Below are positions 28,784 to 37,671 of a stretch of 64,000 nucleotides of DNA, one piece after another. Origin of the DNA: Flavobacterium sp. N502536 (GTDB taxonomy: Bacteria > Bacteroidota > Bacteroidia > Flavobacteriales > Flavobacteriaceae). The position numbers and the translations under genes were made by a program. The stretch covers positions 1,302,001 through 1,366,000 of the forward strand of contig NZ_CP110011.1 of NCBI RefSeq assembly GCF_025947345.1. The letters are read 5' to 3'. Within the stretch, counting starts at the first letter, position 1, and each line of letters starts with the position of its first letter. The notes below the pieces were generated by a model, which was given only the letters and a program-made list of their open reading frames with translations, had not been told where the DNA came from and searched no databases.

Positions 28784-29128
28784 ATGAGCATACAAGCCTT
28801 TTTAGAAAAAGTAAAACAAACTCCAAACGAAATAACCTTCCCGGAAACTATAGCAGTAATCGAAAACCACTACAACTTTACTCCAACAGCCTTCCAAAAC
28901 GGAACACAACATAATGCAGCCGGAGAAAACTCTGGTTCATGCAAATTATTTTCTTTCGCAAAATTGCAAAACCTGACTAAAGACGAAACTTTGGCTTGTT
29001 TTGGTGCATTCTATTTTGATGAAGTTCTGGGAGATCCAAACGGTACGAACCATCAAAACATTAGAAATTTCATCAACTTAGGCTGGGACGGAATTCAGTT
29101 TGAAGGAAATGCTTTGGAAGCAAAATAA
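28784..29128 (+). CDS. HopJ-family protein
   Basis: A 114-residue protein of the family named after the Pseudomonas type III effector HopJ. The conserved blocks are all present: EITFPETIAVIENHYNFTP, NSGSCKLFSFAK, LACFGAFYFDEV, and HQNIRNFINLGWDGI. No type III system is visible and the family is widespread in free-living bacteria, so an effector role is unlikely here; the biochemical role is unknown. Confidence 0.85.
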   Translation: MSIQAFLEKVKQTPNEITFPETIAVIENHYNFTPTAFQNGTQHNAAGENSGSCKLFSFAKLQNLTKDETLACFGAFYFDEVLGDPNGTNHQNIRNFINLGWDGIQFEGNALEAK

Positions 29129-29177
29129 CATTTGTCAAGCTCAGTAAAATCGAAATCTTTTCAATGCCAATATTTCC

Positions 29178-29236
29178 GCCACAGATTTCTCAGATTAGCA
29201 CAGATTAAAATCTTTTTAAATCCTCTAATCTGTGGC
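29178..29236. repeat. Inverted repeat GCCACAGATT / AATCTGTGGC
   Basis: Ten-base arms at 29178-29187 and 29227-29236, with internal CACAGATTA repetition, lie between the HopJ-family gene and recJ. It is noncoding; its position suggests a terminator or a dispersed repeat. Confidence 0.5.
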
Positions 29237-29306
29237 AATAAGAACACCTACCCGATTAAACGATTTCAAAAATCTGAAATCTGAAATCTAAAATCTAAAA
29301 TCAACC

Positions 29307-31007
29307 ATGCGCTGGACCTTAAAACCAAAACCTTCTGAAGAAAAAATCAAACATTTGGCGCAAGCTTTAAATGTAGAAGATTTTGTCGCAACTCTTTTGA
29401 TTCAGCGTGGCATTGAAACTTTTGACGAGGCCAGGGATTTCTTTCGTCCTTCCTTAGAACAGCTGCACGATCCGTTTTTGATGAAAGACATGGACAAGGC
29501 GGTTTCCAGAATCGAACTGGCCATTAAAAATCAGGAAAACATTTTAGTTTTTGGTGATTATGATGTCGACGGAACAACTGCCGTTTCATTGGTTTCGGCT
29601 TATTTGAAATCACATTATCCCCATATTGCCACTTACATTCCCGATCGTTACGATGAAGGTTACGGAATTTCTTTTAAAGGAATTGACTTTGCCGACGACA
29701 ACGGCTTTTCATTAATCATTGCGTTAGACTGCGGAATAAAATCTATCGATCATATCGCTTATGCGAAAGAAAAAAACATAGATTTTATCATCTGTGACCA
29801 CCACAGACCCGGAGATTCTCTTCCTGACGCTGTTGCCATTTTAGACCCGAAAAGAAACGACTGCTCCTACCCCTACGATGAATTGTGCGGTTGCGGAGTT
29901 GGTTTTAAACTGATTCAGGCTTTAGGGACAAACAGAAACGAAACCATTCAGGATCTCTTGCCCTACCTCGATTTAGTCGCGACTGCAATTGCTGCGGATA
30001 TTGTACCGATAACAGGCGAAAACAGAATCCTCGCTTTTTACGGTTTACAGGTAATCAATTCCAATCCGAGGCCCGGAATTAAGGCTTTGGTGCATCAGGT
30101 AAAAAAGAAAACCTTAGACATAACCGATGTTGTTTTTATCATTTCACCCCGAATAAATGCCGCAGGACGAATCAAACATGGGAATCATGCTGTTGAATTG
30201 CTTACCGAGTTTAATTTTGAACAGGCGCAGCAATTTGCATCAGAAATTGAACAATACAATGCAGACCGAAAAGATCTCGATAAAAAAATAACCAAAGAAG
30301 CTTTTCAGCAAATCGCAGAAAACAACGAACAAGACCGATTTTCCACTGTTGTTTTTCAGGAAGACTGGCACAAAGGTGTCATCGGAATTGTAGCTTCCCG
30401 ATTAATCGAGACGTACTATCGTCCAACTTTGGTTTTTACCAAAAGCGGTGACAAATATGCGGCATCTGCAAGATCGGTAAAAGGTTTTGACGTTTACAAT
30501 GCTCTCGACGCCTGCTCTGAACACTTGGAACAATTTGGAGGGCATATGTACGCCGCCGGAATGACGCTCAAAGCTGAAAACTATAAAACCTTTAAAGAGG
30601 CTTTCGAAAAACAAGTCGAAGAAACCATTTTGCCCGAAATGCGAACTCCCGAAATAGAAATTGATGCCGAAATTAATTTCAGCGATATCACGCCAAAACT
30701 AATCCGGATTTTAAAACAATTTGAGCCCTTTGGCCCTTTAAATATGACTCCTGTTTTTATGACTAAAAGCATCAAAGACACGGGCTACGCCAAAACCTTA
30801 GGAGCAGAAGAGGAACATTTGAGACTTTTTGTAAAACAAAATAATTCAGATGGAATTGCTGCGATAGGCTTTGGTCTTGGAAAAAAATTAGACATCGCAA
30901 AAAATCAAAACCCGTTTCAACTGGCTTATTCCCTTGCTGAAAACGAATGGAATGGAACGGTTTCGAATCAACTTATGCTAAAAGACATCAGAACAAATGA
31001 AAACTAA
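29307..31007 (+). CDS. recJ: Single-stranded-DNA-specific exonuclease RecJ
   Basis: 5'-3' ssDNA exonuclease of recombination and mismatch repair. Of 566 residues, the DHH-family metal motifs are DYDVDG (84-89), the Asp of ALDCGIKS and DHH (164-166). The DHHA1 domain has GGHMYAAGMTL near residue 412. The C-terminal OB-like domain begins near 455 (DAEINFSDITPKL). The stop overlaps the MFS transporter start by 11 bases. Confidence 0.95.
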   Translation: MRWTLKPKPSEEKIKHLAQALNVEDFVATLLIQRGIETFDEARDFFRPSLEQLHDPFLMKDMDKAVSRIELAIKNQENILVFGDYDVDGTTAVSLVSAYLKSHYPHIATYIPDRYDEGYGISFKGIDFADDNGFSLIIALDCGIKSIDHIAYAKEKNIDFIICDHHRPGDSLPDAVAILDPKRNDCSYPYDELCGCGVGFKLIQALGTNRNETIQDLLPYLDLVATAIAADIVPITGENRILAFYGLQVINSNPRPGIKALVHQVKKKTLDITDVVFIISPRINAAGRIKHGNHAVELLTEFNFEQAQQFASEIEQYNADRKDLDKKITKEAFQQIAENNEQDRFSTVVFQEDWHKGVIGIVASRLIETYYRPTLVFTKSGDKYAASARSVKGFDVYNALDACSEHLEQFGGHMYAAGMTLKAENYKTFKEAFEKQVEETILPEMRTPEIEIDAEINFSDITPKLIRILKQFEPFGPLNMTPVFMTKSIKDTGYAKTLGAEEEHLRLFVKQNNSDGIAAIGFGLGKKLDIAKNQNPFQLAYSLAENEWNGTVSNQLMLKDIRTNEN

Positions 31008-32277
31008 ACCACACAAGCAAGATCCTTATCAGGCGTTACGCTACAGAGAATTTAATGTATTCCTTATCTTGCGTTTTGCAATGGTTTTTGCCTGGGCAAT
31101 GCAGTTTATTGTAATCGAATGGGAAGTTTACAGTATCACTAAGAATCCATTATCTCTCGGAATTATTGGTTTAATGGAAGTGATACCGGCTGTTTCAATG
31201 GCCTTATTTGCCGGGCACATCGTCGATCAGAGCGAAAAGAAAGGTTTGTTGGTAAAATGTATTTTAGGCTTTTCCGTAATCAGTTTTGGATTATTTTTAG
31301 TCACCTGGCCTAGAGTTGTCGGCGGCTTATCTTCAAATGTAATCCTGTATTCCATCTACGCTTTAGTCTTTTTGGGCGGTTTGGTCAGAGCTTTTCTCGG
31401 ACCTACTATTTTTTCTCTTCTATCACTGATAATTCCTAAAAAAGCATATCCAAATGCAGCTACCTGGAGCAGTTCTGTTTGGCAAATTGGAGCCGTATTA
31501 GGCCCTGCAGTTGCCGGTTTTTCGATCAATTGGATTGGAGTTCACTGGTCAATGTGTCTTGTTTTCGGATTCTCAATACTTTCCTTAATTGCATTATCAC
31601 AAATCAGTAAAAAGCCAATTATAAATCCAAAGATTGGAGAATCAATCAAAGACAGTTTAACAGAAGGTTTAACATTTGTATTCCGAAATCAGATTGTATT
31701 AGGGGCTTTGTCTCTGGATATGATCGCGGTACTTTTTGGCGGTGCCGTTGCTTTATTACCCATTTTTGCACAGGATATTCTAAAAGTTGGTTCAGAAGGT
31801 TTTGGTATCTTAAGAGCTGCTCCGGCAGTGGGTTCTTTTATAACGATGCTCATATCTGCATATGTACCTTTATATAAAAACGCCGGAAAAAAACTTCTAA
31901 TTGCCATATTTATCTTTGGATTATCCATTATTTTATTTGGCTTTTCTACGTATTTCTGGCTCTCTGTTTTTGCTTTATTTTTAAGCGGACTTGCCGATGG
32001 AATTTCAGTAGTAATCCGCCAAACCATTTTACAGCTTAAAACTCCGGATCATATGCGTGGCCGCGTGGGGGCTGTAAACTCCATCTTTGTTGGATCTTCT
32101 AACGAGCTGGGAGCCTTTGAAAGTGGTGCAACTGCCAAATTAATGGGAACCGTAACTTCCGTAATTTTTGGAGGCAGTATTACACTCCTGACCGTTTTAG
32201 GTTTTGGGCTAATATCCCCTACGTTTAGGAATTTAGATCTTCAAAAAGACATGGACGATCATCAAAATATGGAGTAA
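30997..32277 (+). CDS. MFS transporter
   Basis: A 426-residue membrane protein with about 12 helices of the MFS_3 (enterobactin exporter EntS-like) type. GHIVDQSEKKGLLVK is the cytoplasmic loop between helices 2 and 3, and KTPDHMRGRVGAVNSI is the second-half counterpart. Substrate is unknown. The start overlaps recJ by 11 bases, suggesting translational coupling. Confidence 0.85.
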   Translation: MKTKPHKQDPYQALRYREFNVFLILRFAMVFAWAMQFIVIEWEVYSITKNPLSLGIIGLMEVIPAVSMALFAGHIVDQSEKKGLLVKCILGFSVISFGLFLVTWPRVVGGLSSNVILYSIYALVFLGGLVRAFLGPTIFSLLSLIIPKKAYPNAATWSSSVWQIGAVLGPAVAGFSINWIGVHWSMCLVFGFSILSLIALSQISKKPIINPKIGESIKDSLTEGLTFVFRNQIVLGALSLDMIAVLFGGAVALLPIFAQDILKVGSEGFGILRAAPAVGSFITMLISAYVPLYKNAGKKLLIAIFIFGLSIILFGFSTYFWLSVFALFLSGLADGISVVIRQTILQLKTPDHMRGRVGAVNSIFVGSSNELGAFESGATAKLMGTVTSVIFGGSITLLTVLGFGLISPTFRNLDLQKDMDDHQNME

Positions 32278-32390
32278 GGAACAATCGATTAAATAAAACT
32301 CCAAACAGCATTAAACTGACATGACCAATATCTTGTTTATTTTTTCCAAATTTTAAGACTTTTTTATTTAGAATTAATATAAATAATATT

Positions 32391-32398
32391 TATATTTG
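32391..32398 (+). promoter_or_regulatory. -7 promoter element of the 118-residue Cys-rich gene
   Basis: TATATTTG is a perfect TAnnTTTG match, 20 bases upstream of the start at 32419. Confidence 0.5.
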
Positions 32399-32418
32399 TT
32401 GAAATAAAAGGATCTGTA

Positions 32419-32775
32419 ATGAGAGAAATAGAACAATTATACCACAATAATTTTGGAATTGCCTTTTACTGGAAAAAGGAAAACGAAACTATCACTGACA
32501 AAATACAATTGGTTTTTAAAGAAACCGGATTTTACTTCACCGTTCAGGAACTCAATTATTTTTGCGATTTAATTGAGGACAGTATGATTGAAAATGCATG
32601 TTGCGAAGCTTGCGAACTAAAAAACTCTTGTCACAAATTTTTGCTTAAAACCCCATACGCAGCAATAGATTTGGCCGTTTCTATTAAAGAACTAAAATCG
32701 ATCAAAGATTTAGTAGAAGGCTCTTTATTTAGAATTGAGCTAGACGAATATGTTTATGGAGTTGGCTTAAACTAA
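32419..32775 (+). CDS. Small cytoplasmic protein with Cys cluster, possibly DUF6686
   Basis: A 118-residue protein without signal peptide or membrane helix. The central CCEACELKNSCHKF (about 73-86) has four Cys and one His in a spacing that could bind zinc or an iron-sulfur cluster. The rest is mixed alpha/beta (KIQLVFKETGFYF, ELDEYVYGVG). Such genes are found in Flavobacteria as DUF6686, but that assignment is tentative. It has its own promoter. Confidence 0.6.
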   Translation: MREIEQLYHNNFGIAFYWKKENETITDKIQLVFKETGFYFTVQELNYFCDLIEDSMIENACCEACELKNSCHKFLLKTPYAAIDLAVSIKELKSIKDLVEGSLFRIELDEYVYGVGLN

Positions 32776-32822
32776 GAAGTATTCTAAACATTTTAACAAC
32801 ATCTTTTCGTTATTGAAATATA

Positions 32823-32853
32823 TTTTGTTTGTATTCAAAATAAAGTATATTTA
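32823..32853 (+). promoter_or_regulatory. Promoter of the multiheme cytochrome gene
   Basis: TTTTG (32823-32827) and TATATTTA (32846-32853) are separated by 18 bases, close to the Bacteroidota -33/-7 pattern, with the start codon five bases later. Confidence 0.5.
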
Positions 32854-32858
32854 CAACA

Positions 32859-34073
32859 ATGAAAAAAACACGCATTCTTTTTGCCGTTGTTGCATTACTC
32901 TTTTTTGTAACGGGTTGCAAGAACGAGTCGGATAATTACATTGACCCCAGAGGAACTGATTATGCAGGTTCTGAAAGCTGTATTCAATGTCATAAAGTGC
33001 AATACGAAAATGCTTTTCACAGTTCACATTTCAAAGCCACCTCTCCCGCTTCTAAAGAAAACATACTGGGTCATTTTACAAAGGGACACAATACTTTCGT
33101 GTATGACAAAACCACCAAATTAGTCATGGAAGAACGCAATGACAGTTTGTATCAGGTACTTTACAAAAACGGAAAAGAGGTAGAAGCCTATCCTTTTGAT
33201 ATTGTATTTGGAACCAAACATGCCCAAACAAGTGCCTTTTGGAAAAACCATACTACTTACGAACTGCCAATATCCTACTACAAATCACTAAACAGCTGGG
33301 CTACAAGTCCCGGATATCCTGCCGATGCGGCTAACTTTACCCGAGAAATCCCCAAAGACTGTTATGCCTGTCACAGTTCGAATATTGCAGGCAGTTTTGT
33401 AACTACAAGTTCAGATCAAGTTAGAGGCATGTCAATGGAAACGGAACCTTTCCTGAATAAAAAAACGTTGGTTTACGGAATCGATTGTGAACGCTGCCAC
33501 GGACCGGCCAAACAACACGTTCAAACCCATTTGAAATTTCCCGATTTAAAAAACAAACCCCAAAGTATTGTTTCTTTTAAAAAGCTGACCAGACAACAAA
33601 GATTAGATGCCTGTGCCCTCTGTCACTCCGGAAATGACAAATTAAAAATGAAGTCCCGTTTTCAATTTAAACCCGGGGATAATATTAGCGATTATTTCAG
33701 AGCTACTCCTACTTCAAACGACAGCATTCATTTTGATGTACATGGGAATCAACTGGGCCTGCTTGCCCAAAGTAAATGTTTCCAGAAAAGCGAAACTATG
33801 GATTGTATGAGCTGTCATAATCCGCACGCAAATGCTTCGCAAAATCTTGCGAGTTATTCGAAAATATGCATGAGTTGCCATCAGGATTTAAAACACAACG
33901 CCACAACTTTAAAAAACAGCTCTGAGCGTTTACTGGCAGACAATTGCGTAGCCTGTCATATGCCAAAGCAGCTGTCGAATGCCATCACATTTCAGCTTTC
34001 AAAAAGCAAACAGAAGTCAAATTATGTTTTGAGAACACACAAAATCGGGATTTATCCCAAAAATAAAAAGTAG
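32859..34073 (+). CDS. Seven-heme c-type cytochrome lipoprotein
   Basis: A 404-residue exported electron carrier. FVTGC (16-20) is a lipobox, so the mature protein is anchored through Cys20. Seven CxxCH heme sites start at residues 41, 168, 210, 252, 316, 337 and 363, and extra His residues (for example HSSH at 54-57) could be axial ligands. The arrangement resembles cytochrome c554/NrfA-type multiheme folds, but the nitrite reductase CxxCK site is missing. It has a role in periplasmic or outer-membrane electron transfer; its partner is unknown. It ends one base before convergent lpxH. Confidence 0.85.
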   Translation: MKKTRILFAVVALLFFVTGCKNESDNYIDPRGTDYAGSESCIQCHKVQYENAFHSSHFKATSPASKENILGHFTKGHNTFVYDKTTKLVMEERNDSLYQVLYKNGKEVEAYPFDIVFGTKHAQTSAFWKNHTTYELPISYYKSLNSWATSPGYPADAANFTREIPKDCYACHSSNIAGSFVTTSSDQVRGMSMETEPFLNKKTLVYGIDCERCHGPAKQHVQTHLKFPDLKNKPQSIVSFKKLTRQQRLDACALCHSGNDKLKMKSRFQFKPGDNISDYFRATPTSNDSIHFDVHGNQLGLLAQSKCFQKSETMDCMSCHNPHANASQNLASYSKICMSCHQDLKHNATTLKNSSERLLADNCVACHMPKQLSNAITFQLSKSKQKSNYVLRTHKIGIYPKNKK

Positions 34074-34817
34074 TTATTGTTCGAATTTTTTAAGTTCAAA
34101 AGTCTCTCCGTCAAAAACTCCGTATGTAAAATAACCAATCCAATCGCCCAAATTGACATATTTGGAATCTTCTCCAACCGGAATGATCATTGGTAAATGG
34201 CGATGACCAAAAATAAAATAATTGTAGTGTTTGGTTTCCAGTTTGCGTTTGGCATACAAGACCAGCCATTCGTTTTCTTCTCCCAGGAATTTGACATCTT
34301 CATCACCCGAAATCAATTTGTTTTTGACTGATAAATACTGCGCCAGACTTACGCCAACATCGGGATGAAGCCATCGAAAGAGCCATTTTGAAAACGGATT
34401 CGTAAAAACCTTTTTCATACGTTTATACCCCTTATCACCTGGACCTTTTCCGTCGCCGTGACCAATTAAGAATGTTTTTCCGTTAAAGGTAAACTCCTTA
34501 TTGTCATGATATACCGGAATATTCAATTCGGTTTCAAAATAATCGTTCATCCATAAATCATGATTTCCTACGAAAAAATAAACCGGGACACCGCTGTCAC
34601 GAATTTCCGCCAGTTTCCCTAAAATACGCACAAAACCTTTTGGAACGACCGTTTTATATTCAAACCAAAAATCAAACAGATCCCCTAATAAAAAAATAGC
34701 TTCTGCATCTCCTTTCACCTCATCCAGCCATGCAACAAATTTCTTTTCACGTGGCAAACTCAACTCTGGCGTTGGAGCTCCGAAATGCTGATCAGAAGCG
34801 AAATATACTTTTTTCAT
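34074..34817 (-). CDS. lpxH: UDP-2,3-diacylglucosamine diphosphatase
   Basis: Metallophosphoesterase giving lipid X and UMP in lipid A synthesis. The 247 residues carry all metal motifs: SDQHFG (7-12), GDLFDFW, GNHD, GHGDG and GHRH. GDKGYKRMKKVF and FRWLHPDVG match the LpxH cap. The stop abuts the cytochrome gene stop on the other strand, with no room for separate terminators. Confidence 0.92.
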   Translation of the reverse strand: MKKVYFASDQHFGAPTPELSLPREKKFVAWLDEVKGDAEAIFLLGDLFDFWFEYKTVVPKGFVRILGKLAEIRDSGVPVYFFVGNHDLWMNDYFETELNIPVYHDNKEFTFNGKTFLIGHGDGKGPGDKGYKRMKKVFTNPFSKWLFRWLHPDVGVSLAQYLSVKNKLISGDEDVKFLGEENEWLVLYAKRKLETKHYNYFIFGHRHLPMIIPVGEDSKYVNLGDWIGYFTYGVFDGETFELKKFEQ

Positions 34818-34881
34818 TTAGTTTTTTTGTGAGATGCGATTTGTTTAGATGTGAAACGTTTGACCTTTCACCATTTACGTT

Positions 34882-35334
34882 TTAGTTATTATCAGAAGCG
34901 TACCATTCTGCAAATGAAGATTCTGTTTCCTGAAGTTTTAAGGAGAAAAGAGAAATTTCTTTTGGTAAACGCGCCATGATTCTATCGGCAAAATCTACGA
35001 CCATATTTTCACTTGTTGGCTGGTAATTCACCAAAATAACGTGATGACCACGATTTTTTAGTTCATTTGCCAATTCGATATGTGGTGTTGTTTCATTAAA
35101 AACCGTAGCATGATCAAACTGATCGACGATTTCTTCTTTTACAATTTTCTTTAGATCTGAAAAATCAATTACCATCCCAAATTTCACATTCGATCGGTCC
35201 GTAATTGGCGAACCAATAACCGTTACCGATAATTTATAACTGTGCCCGTGAACGTTTTTGCATTTTCCGTCGTAACCGTATAAAGCATGTCCGGTTTCGA
35301 AACTAAATTGTTTTGTAATTCTGATATTACTCAT
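34882..35334 (-). CDS. queD: 6-carboxy-5,6,7,8-tetrahydropterin synthase
   Basis: Second step of queuosine/7-deazaguanine synthesis, from dihydroneopterin triphosphate. The zinc ligands are His15 in ETGHALYG and His29/His31 in NVHGHSYKL. DQFDHATVFNE and PTSENMVVDFADRI complete the family signature. At 150 residues it is a little longer than E. coli QueD. It is upstream of lpxH on the same strand, 64 bases away. Confidence 0.92.
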   Translation of the reverse strand: MSNIRITKQFSFETGHALYGYDGKCKNVHGHSYKLSVTVIGSPITDRSNVKFGMVIDFSDLKKIVKEEIVDQFDHATVFNETTPHIELANELKNRGHHVILVNYQPTSENMVVDFADRIMARLPKEISLFSLKLQETESSFAEWYASDNN

Positions 35335-35353
35335 CGATTTGAATTTTAGGTTG

Positions 35354-35361
35354 CAAATTTA
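35354..35361 (-). promoter_or_regulatory. -7 promoter element of queD
   Basis: Minus-strand TAAATTTG, a perfect TAnnTTTG match, lies 20 bases before the queD start and just past the stop of the small gene at 35366-35542. Confidence 0.55.
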
Positions 35362-35365
35362 CAAA

Positions 35366-35542
35366 TTAATAACCGTTCTCGTCTCTTTTTTTGGCTCTGT
35401 TATACATCCAATACGCAATTCCGATTAAAACAACGAAAGGAATAAAGGATCCGATCACTACTCCAATCTGATAACTGCTATCGGGAGCAGCCTTAATTTT
35501 CTCTGCAACATCCACTTGCTGCAACAACGAAATAATCCTCAT
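35366..35542 (-). CDS. 58-residue single-pass membrane protein
   Basis: A short frame coding for 58 residues: an N-terminal segment starting MRIISLLQQVDVAEK, one membrane helix (about 27-47, IGVVIGSFIPFVVLIGIAYW) and a basic tail RAKKRDENGY. The helix followed by positive charges suggests N-out/C-in topology. It has codon structure and length like the small protein at 36725-36901. I do not recognise a family. The lower-probability alternative is chance. Confidence 0.55.
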   Translation of the reverse strand: MRIISLLQQVDVAEKIKAAPDSSYQIGVVIGSFIPFVVLIGIAYWMYNRAKKRDENGY

Positions 35543-35721
35543 CTTGATTTATTGTTTATGTTTCACTTTAAAAAAATCATTTCCAAACCTGAAAAGATTA
35601 ATTTCAAGCTGTCATTGAAACCGTTTTAACATCCTTCAAAATTATACTTCTCTGCCGCTGCGTCCAATGACAAATGTCATAATTTAAACTGCTATAAAGA
35701 ATCGGTTATTAACGAAACACT

Positions 35722-36486
35722 CTATTTCTTAAACTGTTCTAAAGCTTTTCTGCTAAAATCAGACAAAACTAGTTTTCCAGTAATTCCTGCACGCTCGATC
35801 AGCAATGATTCCCAGTTTTCCGTTCCTTCCCAAATAATTTTCTTCATTTCGTACAAAGCATCAGGGTTATACGAACTTAATTGTTGTGTGAAATTGACCA
35901 CTGCCGTATCTAAATTTTCTGCATCATGGATTTCTGTAAACAATTTGTTCTCTAATGCCCATGCCGCCGATTTCCATTCGTGCGCTGCCAAAGTCATTTC
36001 GGTCATTGCGGCTTTGCCAATCTTACGCGAAACAGCAGGTTCAATCACAAAAGGCCCAATTCCGATCGCCAACTCCGATAATTTAACCGCACTTTCAGGA
36101 GTCGCTAAAACATAATCGCAAGCCGAAACAATTCCAACACCGCCACCAACTGCTTTTCCCTGCACACGTGCCACAATAATTTTAGAACAATTGCGCATTG
36201 CGTTTAACAAATGAGCAAAACCGGAGAAAAAGTGCGCCCCCTGCTGTTCATTTTTCACCGCCAGCAATTCATCAAATGAAGCACCTGAGCAAAAAACCTT
36301 AGTCCCTAAGCTCTTCAAAACAATAACCGAAACTGTTTTGTTCTCACTTAAAGTATTAATCTCTGAAGTCAACCGATCTAATAATTGTCTTGGGAAAGAA
36401 TTGCCGGCCGGATGTCCAAATTCAACCGTTGCAACCGCATTATGGAAAGTAGTTTGTAAAGAACCGTCTTGTATTTCTGCACTCAT
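35722..36486 (-). CDS. Enoyl-CoA hydratase/isomerase family protein
   Basis: A 254-residue crotonase-fold protein. The start at 36486 (MSAEIQDGSLQT) is preferred because upstream codons to 36591 run into the tRNA region. CSGASFDELL and VQGKAVGGGVGIVSACDYVLA carry the oxyanion-hole region; SELAIGIGPFVIEPAV follows. Such proteins in Flavobacteria act in beta-oxidation or leucine degradation; the exact substrate is not clear. Confidence 0.88.
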   Translation of the reverse strand: MSAEIQDGSLQTTFHNAVATVEFGHPAGNSFPRQLLDRLTSEINTLSENKTVSVIVLKSLGTKVFCSGASFDELLAVKNEQQGAHFFSGFAHLLNAMRNCSKIIVARVQGKAVGGGVGIVSACDYVLATPESAVKLSELAIGIGPFVIEPAVSRKIGKAAMTEMTLAAHEWKSAAWALENKLFTEIHDAENLDTAVVNFTQQLSSYNPDALYEMKKIIWEGTENWESLLIERAGITGKLVLSDFSRKALEQFKK

Positions 36487-36593
36487 AAAAAATAAATTTG
36501 ATCGTAAAGTTACACTTTTGAAAAATATTTTCGGTTGAAGTGATTTGAAATTTGCTTTTTGAAAATTAATTGACTTAATTTGCTCTCGCATTT

Positions 36594-36667
36594 GGGGGAT
36601 TAGCTCATTTGGCTAGAGTACTTGCCTGGCAGGCAAGGGGTGACCGGTTCGAATCCGGTATTCTCCA
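36594..36667 (+). tRNA. tRNA-Ala(GGC)
   Basis: A 74-base cloverleaf. The acceptor GGGGGAT pairs with ATTCTCC, including the G3:U70 pair that identifies alanine tRNAs. The D-stem is GCTC/GAGT and the anticodon stem CTTGC/GCAAG, with loop CTGGCAG giving anticodon GGC. The T-arm is ACCGG/CCGGT with loop TTCGAAT. The discriminator is A and CCA is not encoded. A terminator follows. Confidence 0.96.
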
Positions 36668-36668
36668 C

Positions 36669-36707
36669 AAAAAAACCGTATTACTTTATTGGAATACGGT
36701 TTTTTTA
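36669..36707 (+). terminator. Terminator after tRNA-Ala
   Basis: AAACCGTATT (36673-36682) pairs with AATACGGTTT (36693-36702), followed by Ts. The A-run before the stem also makes it usable on the minus strand, where the gene at 36725 ends. Confidence 0.85.
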
Positions 36708-36724
36708 TTTTGAAAGAAATTTTC

Positions 36725-36901
36725 TTACTGTTCATTCGCAGAGTCTTCGGAATCTACCCTTTTTTTCTCCGCTTTCTTAAAATCATTATTTAACAAATCC
36801 GTCAGTTTCTTTTTCTCTTTCTGATTTTTTCTGATGGTAAATACGATCACGACAATTACAACTGCCGCTACAATCCCAATCACTATCCAATTGATTTCCA
36901 T
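36725..36901 (-). CDS. 58-residue single-pass membrane protein with charged tail
   Basis: A short frame starting MEINWIVIGIVAAVVIVVIV, so an uncleaved membrane helix spans about residues 5-23. It is followed by a basic segment (RKNQKEKKKL) and an acidic end (DSEDSANEQ). Function is unknown; small proteins of this design are common in Flavobacteria. It ends at the bidirectional hairpin of the tRNA. The 270-base spacer to the right holds no other feature. Confidence 0.6.
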   Translation of the reverse strand: MEINWIVIGIVAAVVIVVIVFTIRKNQKEKKKLTDLLNNDFKKAEKKRVDSEDSANEQ

Positions 36902-37175
36902 AACTTTAATTTTGAGTTAAAAATAAAGATTTAGATTTTTTACAACATTACCAAAAGGTTAAACCTTTGAACTATAAAGATTCAGAGTAGAGAATTTTGC
37001 CGACAAAGACCAACCTCTCTCGCTTATTACTGAATACTTTATCAAAAAGATTGTAGTCTGCTACTTTCATAAAAATGGAAGCTTTACCTATAAACAAAAG
37101 TTAAATCCATCAGAAAAACAGAGTTCGGAATTGTTTTTGTTAGACTTATCGAATATTACTTTTAAACTCCAAAAA

Positions 37176-37574
37176 ATGAAAAATTTAATTTTACTTCTAA
37201 GCCTTATTTTTATTACTTCCTGTTCGTCAAGCGACGAAGATACACAGGGAGTTTTTTATTCTCCTTCCTGGATACAAGGAACCTGGAAAGATAATACAAC
37301 GGGAGCTACCTTAACTTTCACAAAAAATGATATCAAATACAATTTGAAGGGAAGTACTTATTCTTTCAGTAAAAATCAAATCAAAACGGCATCAAATCAA
37401 ACAATTCCACAGCAAATAGCCAAAACCGATGATTTGTATATTGTAGATTTTGGTCAGGGTCTTGAAGGATCTCTAATCCGATTTAACTTTTTGAGAAAAA
37501 CAGACATCACTATTGAATCAAAAGGACATTTACCCGCAACTATACCAGGCAATAAACCCAGATGCGGCAAGTAA
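37176..37574 (+). CDS. Hypothetical lipoprotein
   Basis: A 132-residue protein. The ATG at 37176 is chosen because MKNLILLLSLIFITSC is then a lipoprotein signal, with the lipid-modified Cys at residue 16. The mature part has GTWKDNTTGATLTFTKNDI and further beta-strands, resembling lipocalin-like Flavobacterial lipoproteins. Function is unknown. Confidence 0.65.
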   Translation: MKNLILLLSLIFITSCSSSDEDTQGVFYSPSWIQGTWKDNTTGATLTFTKNDIKYNLKGSTYSFSKNQIKTASNQTIPQQIAKTDDLYIVDFGQGLEGSLIRFNFLRKTDITIESKGHLPATIPGNKPRCGK

Positions 37575-37671
37575 ACAACAAAAAAATGCCCCGCCTTATA
37601 ACAATAGTACAAAGACAAAGCTTTGCGCCTTAGCGTCTTTTCGAGCCAAAAACCTCCGCGACTAAAAAAAA

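Noticed and set aside
28784..29128. Evidence of a type III secretion effector
   Set aside because: HopJ-family proteins are common in non-pathogens and no secretion apparatus genes are present, so the name is only historical.
32859..34073. Nitrite reductase NrfA assignment
   Set aside because: The CxxCK active-site heme motif is absent and the heme count and spacing do not fit.
36594..36667. tRNA-Gly, from the GGC-like anticodon region
   Set aside because: The anticodon is GGC, which reads GCC (Ala), and the G3:U70 pair confirms alanine.
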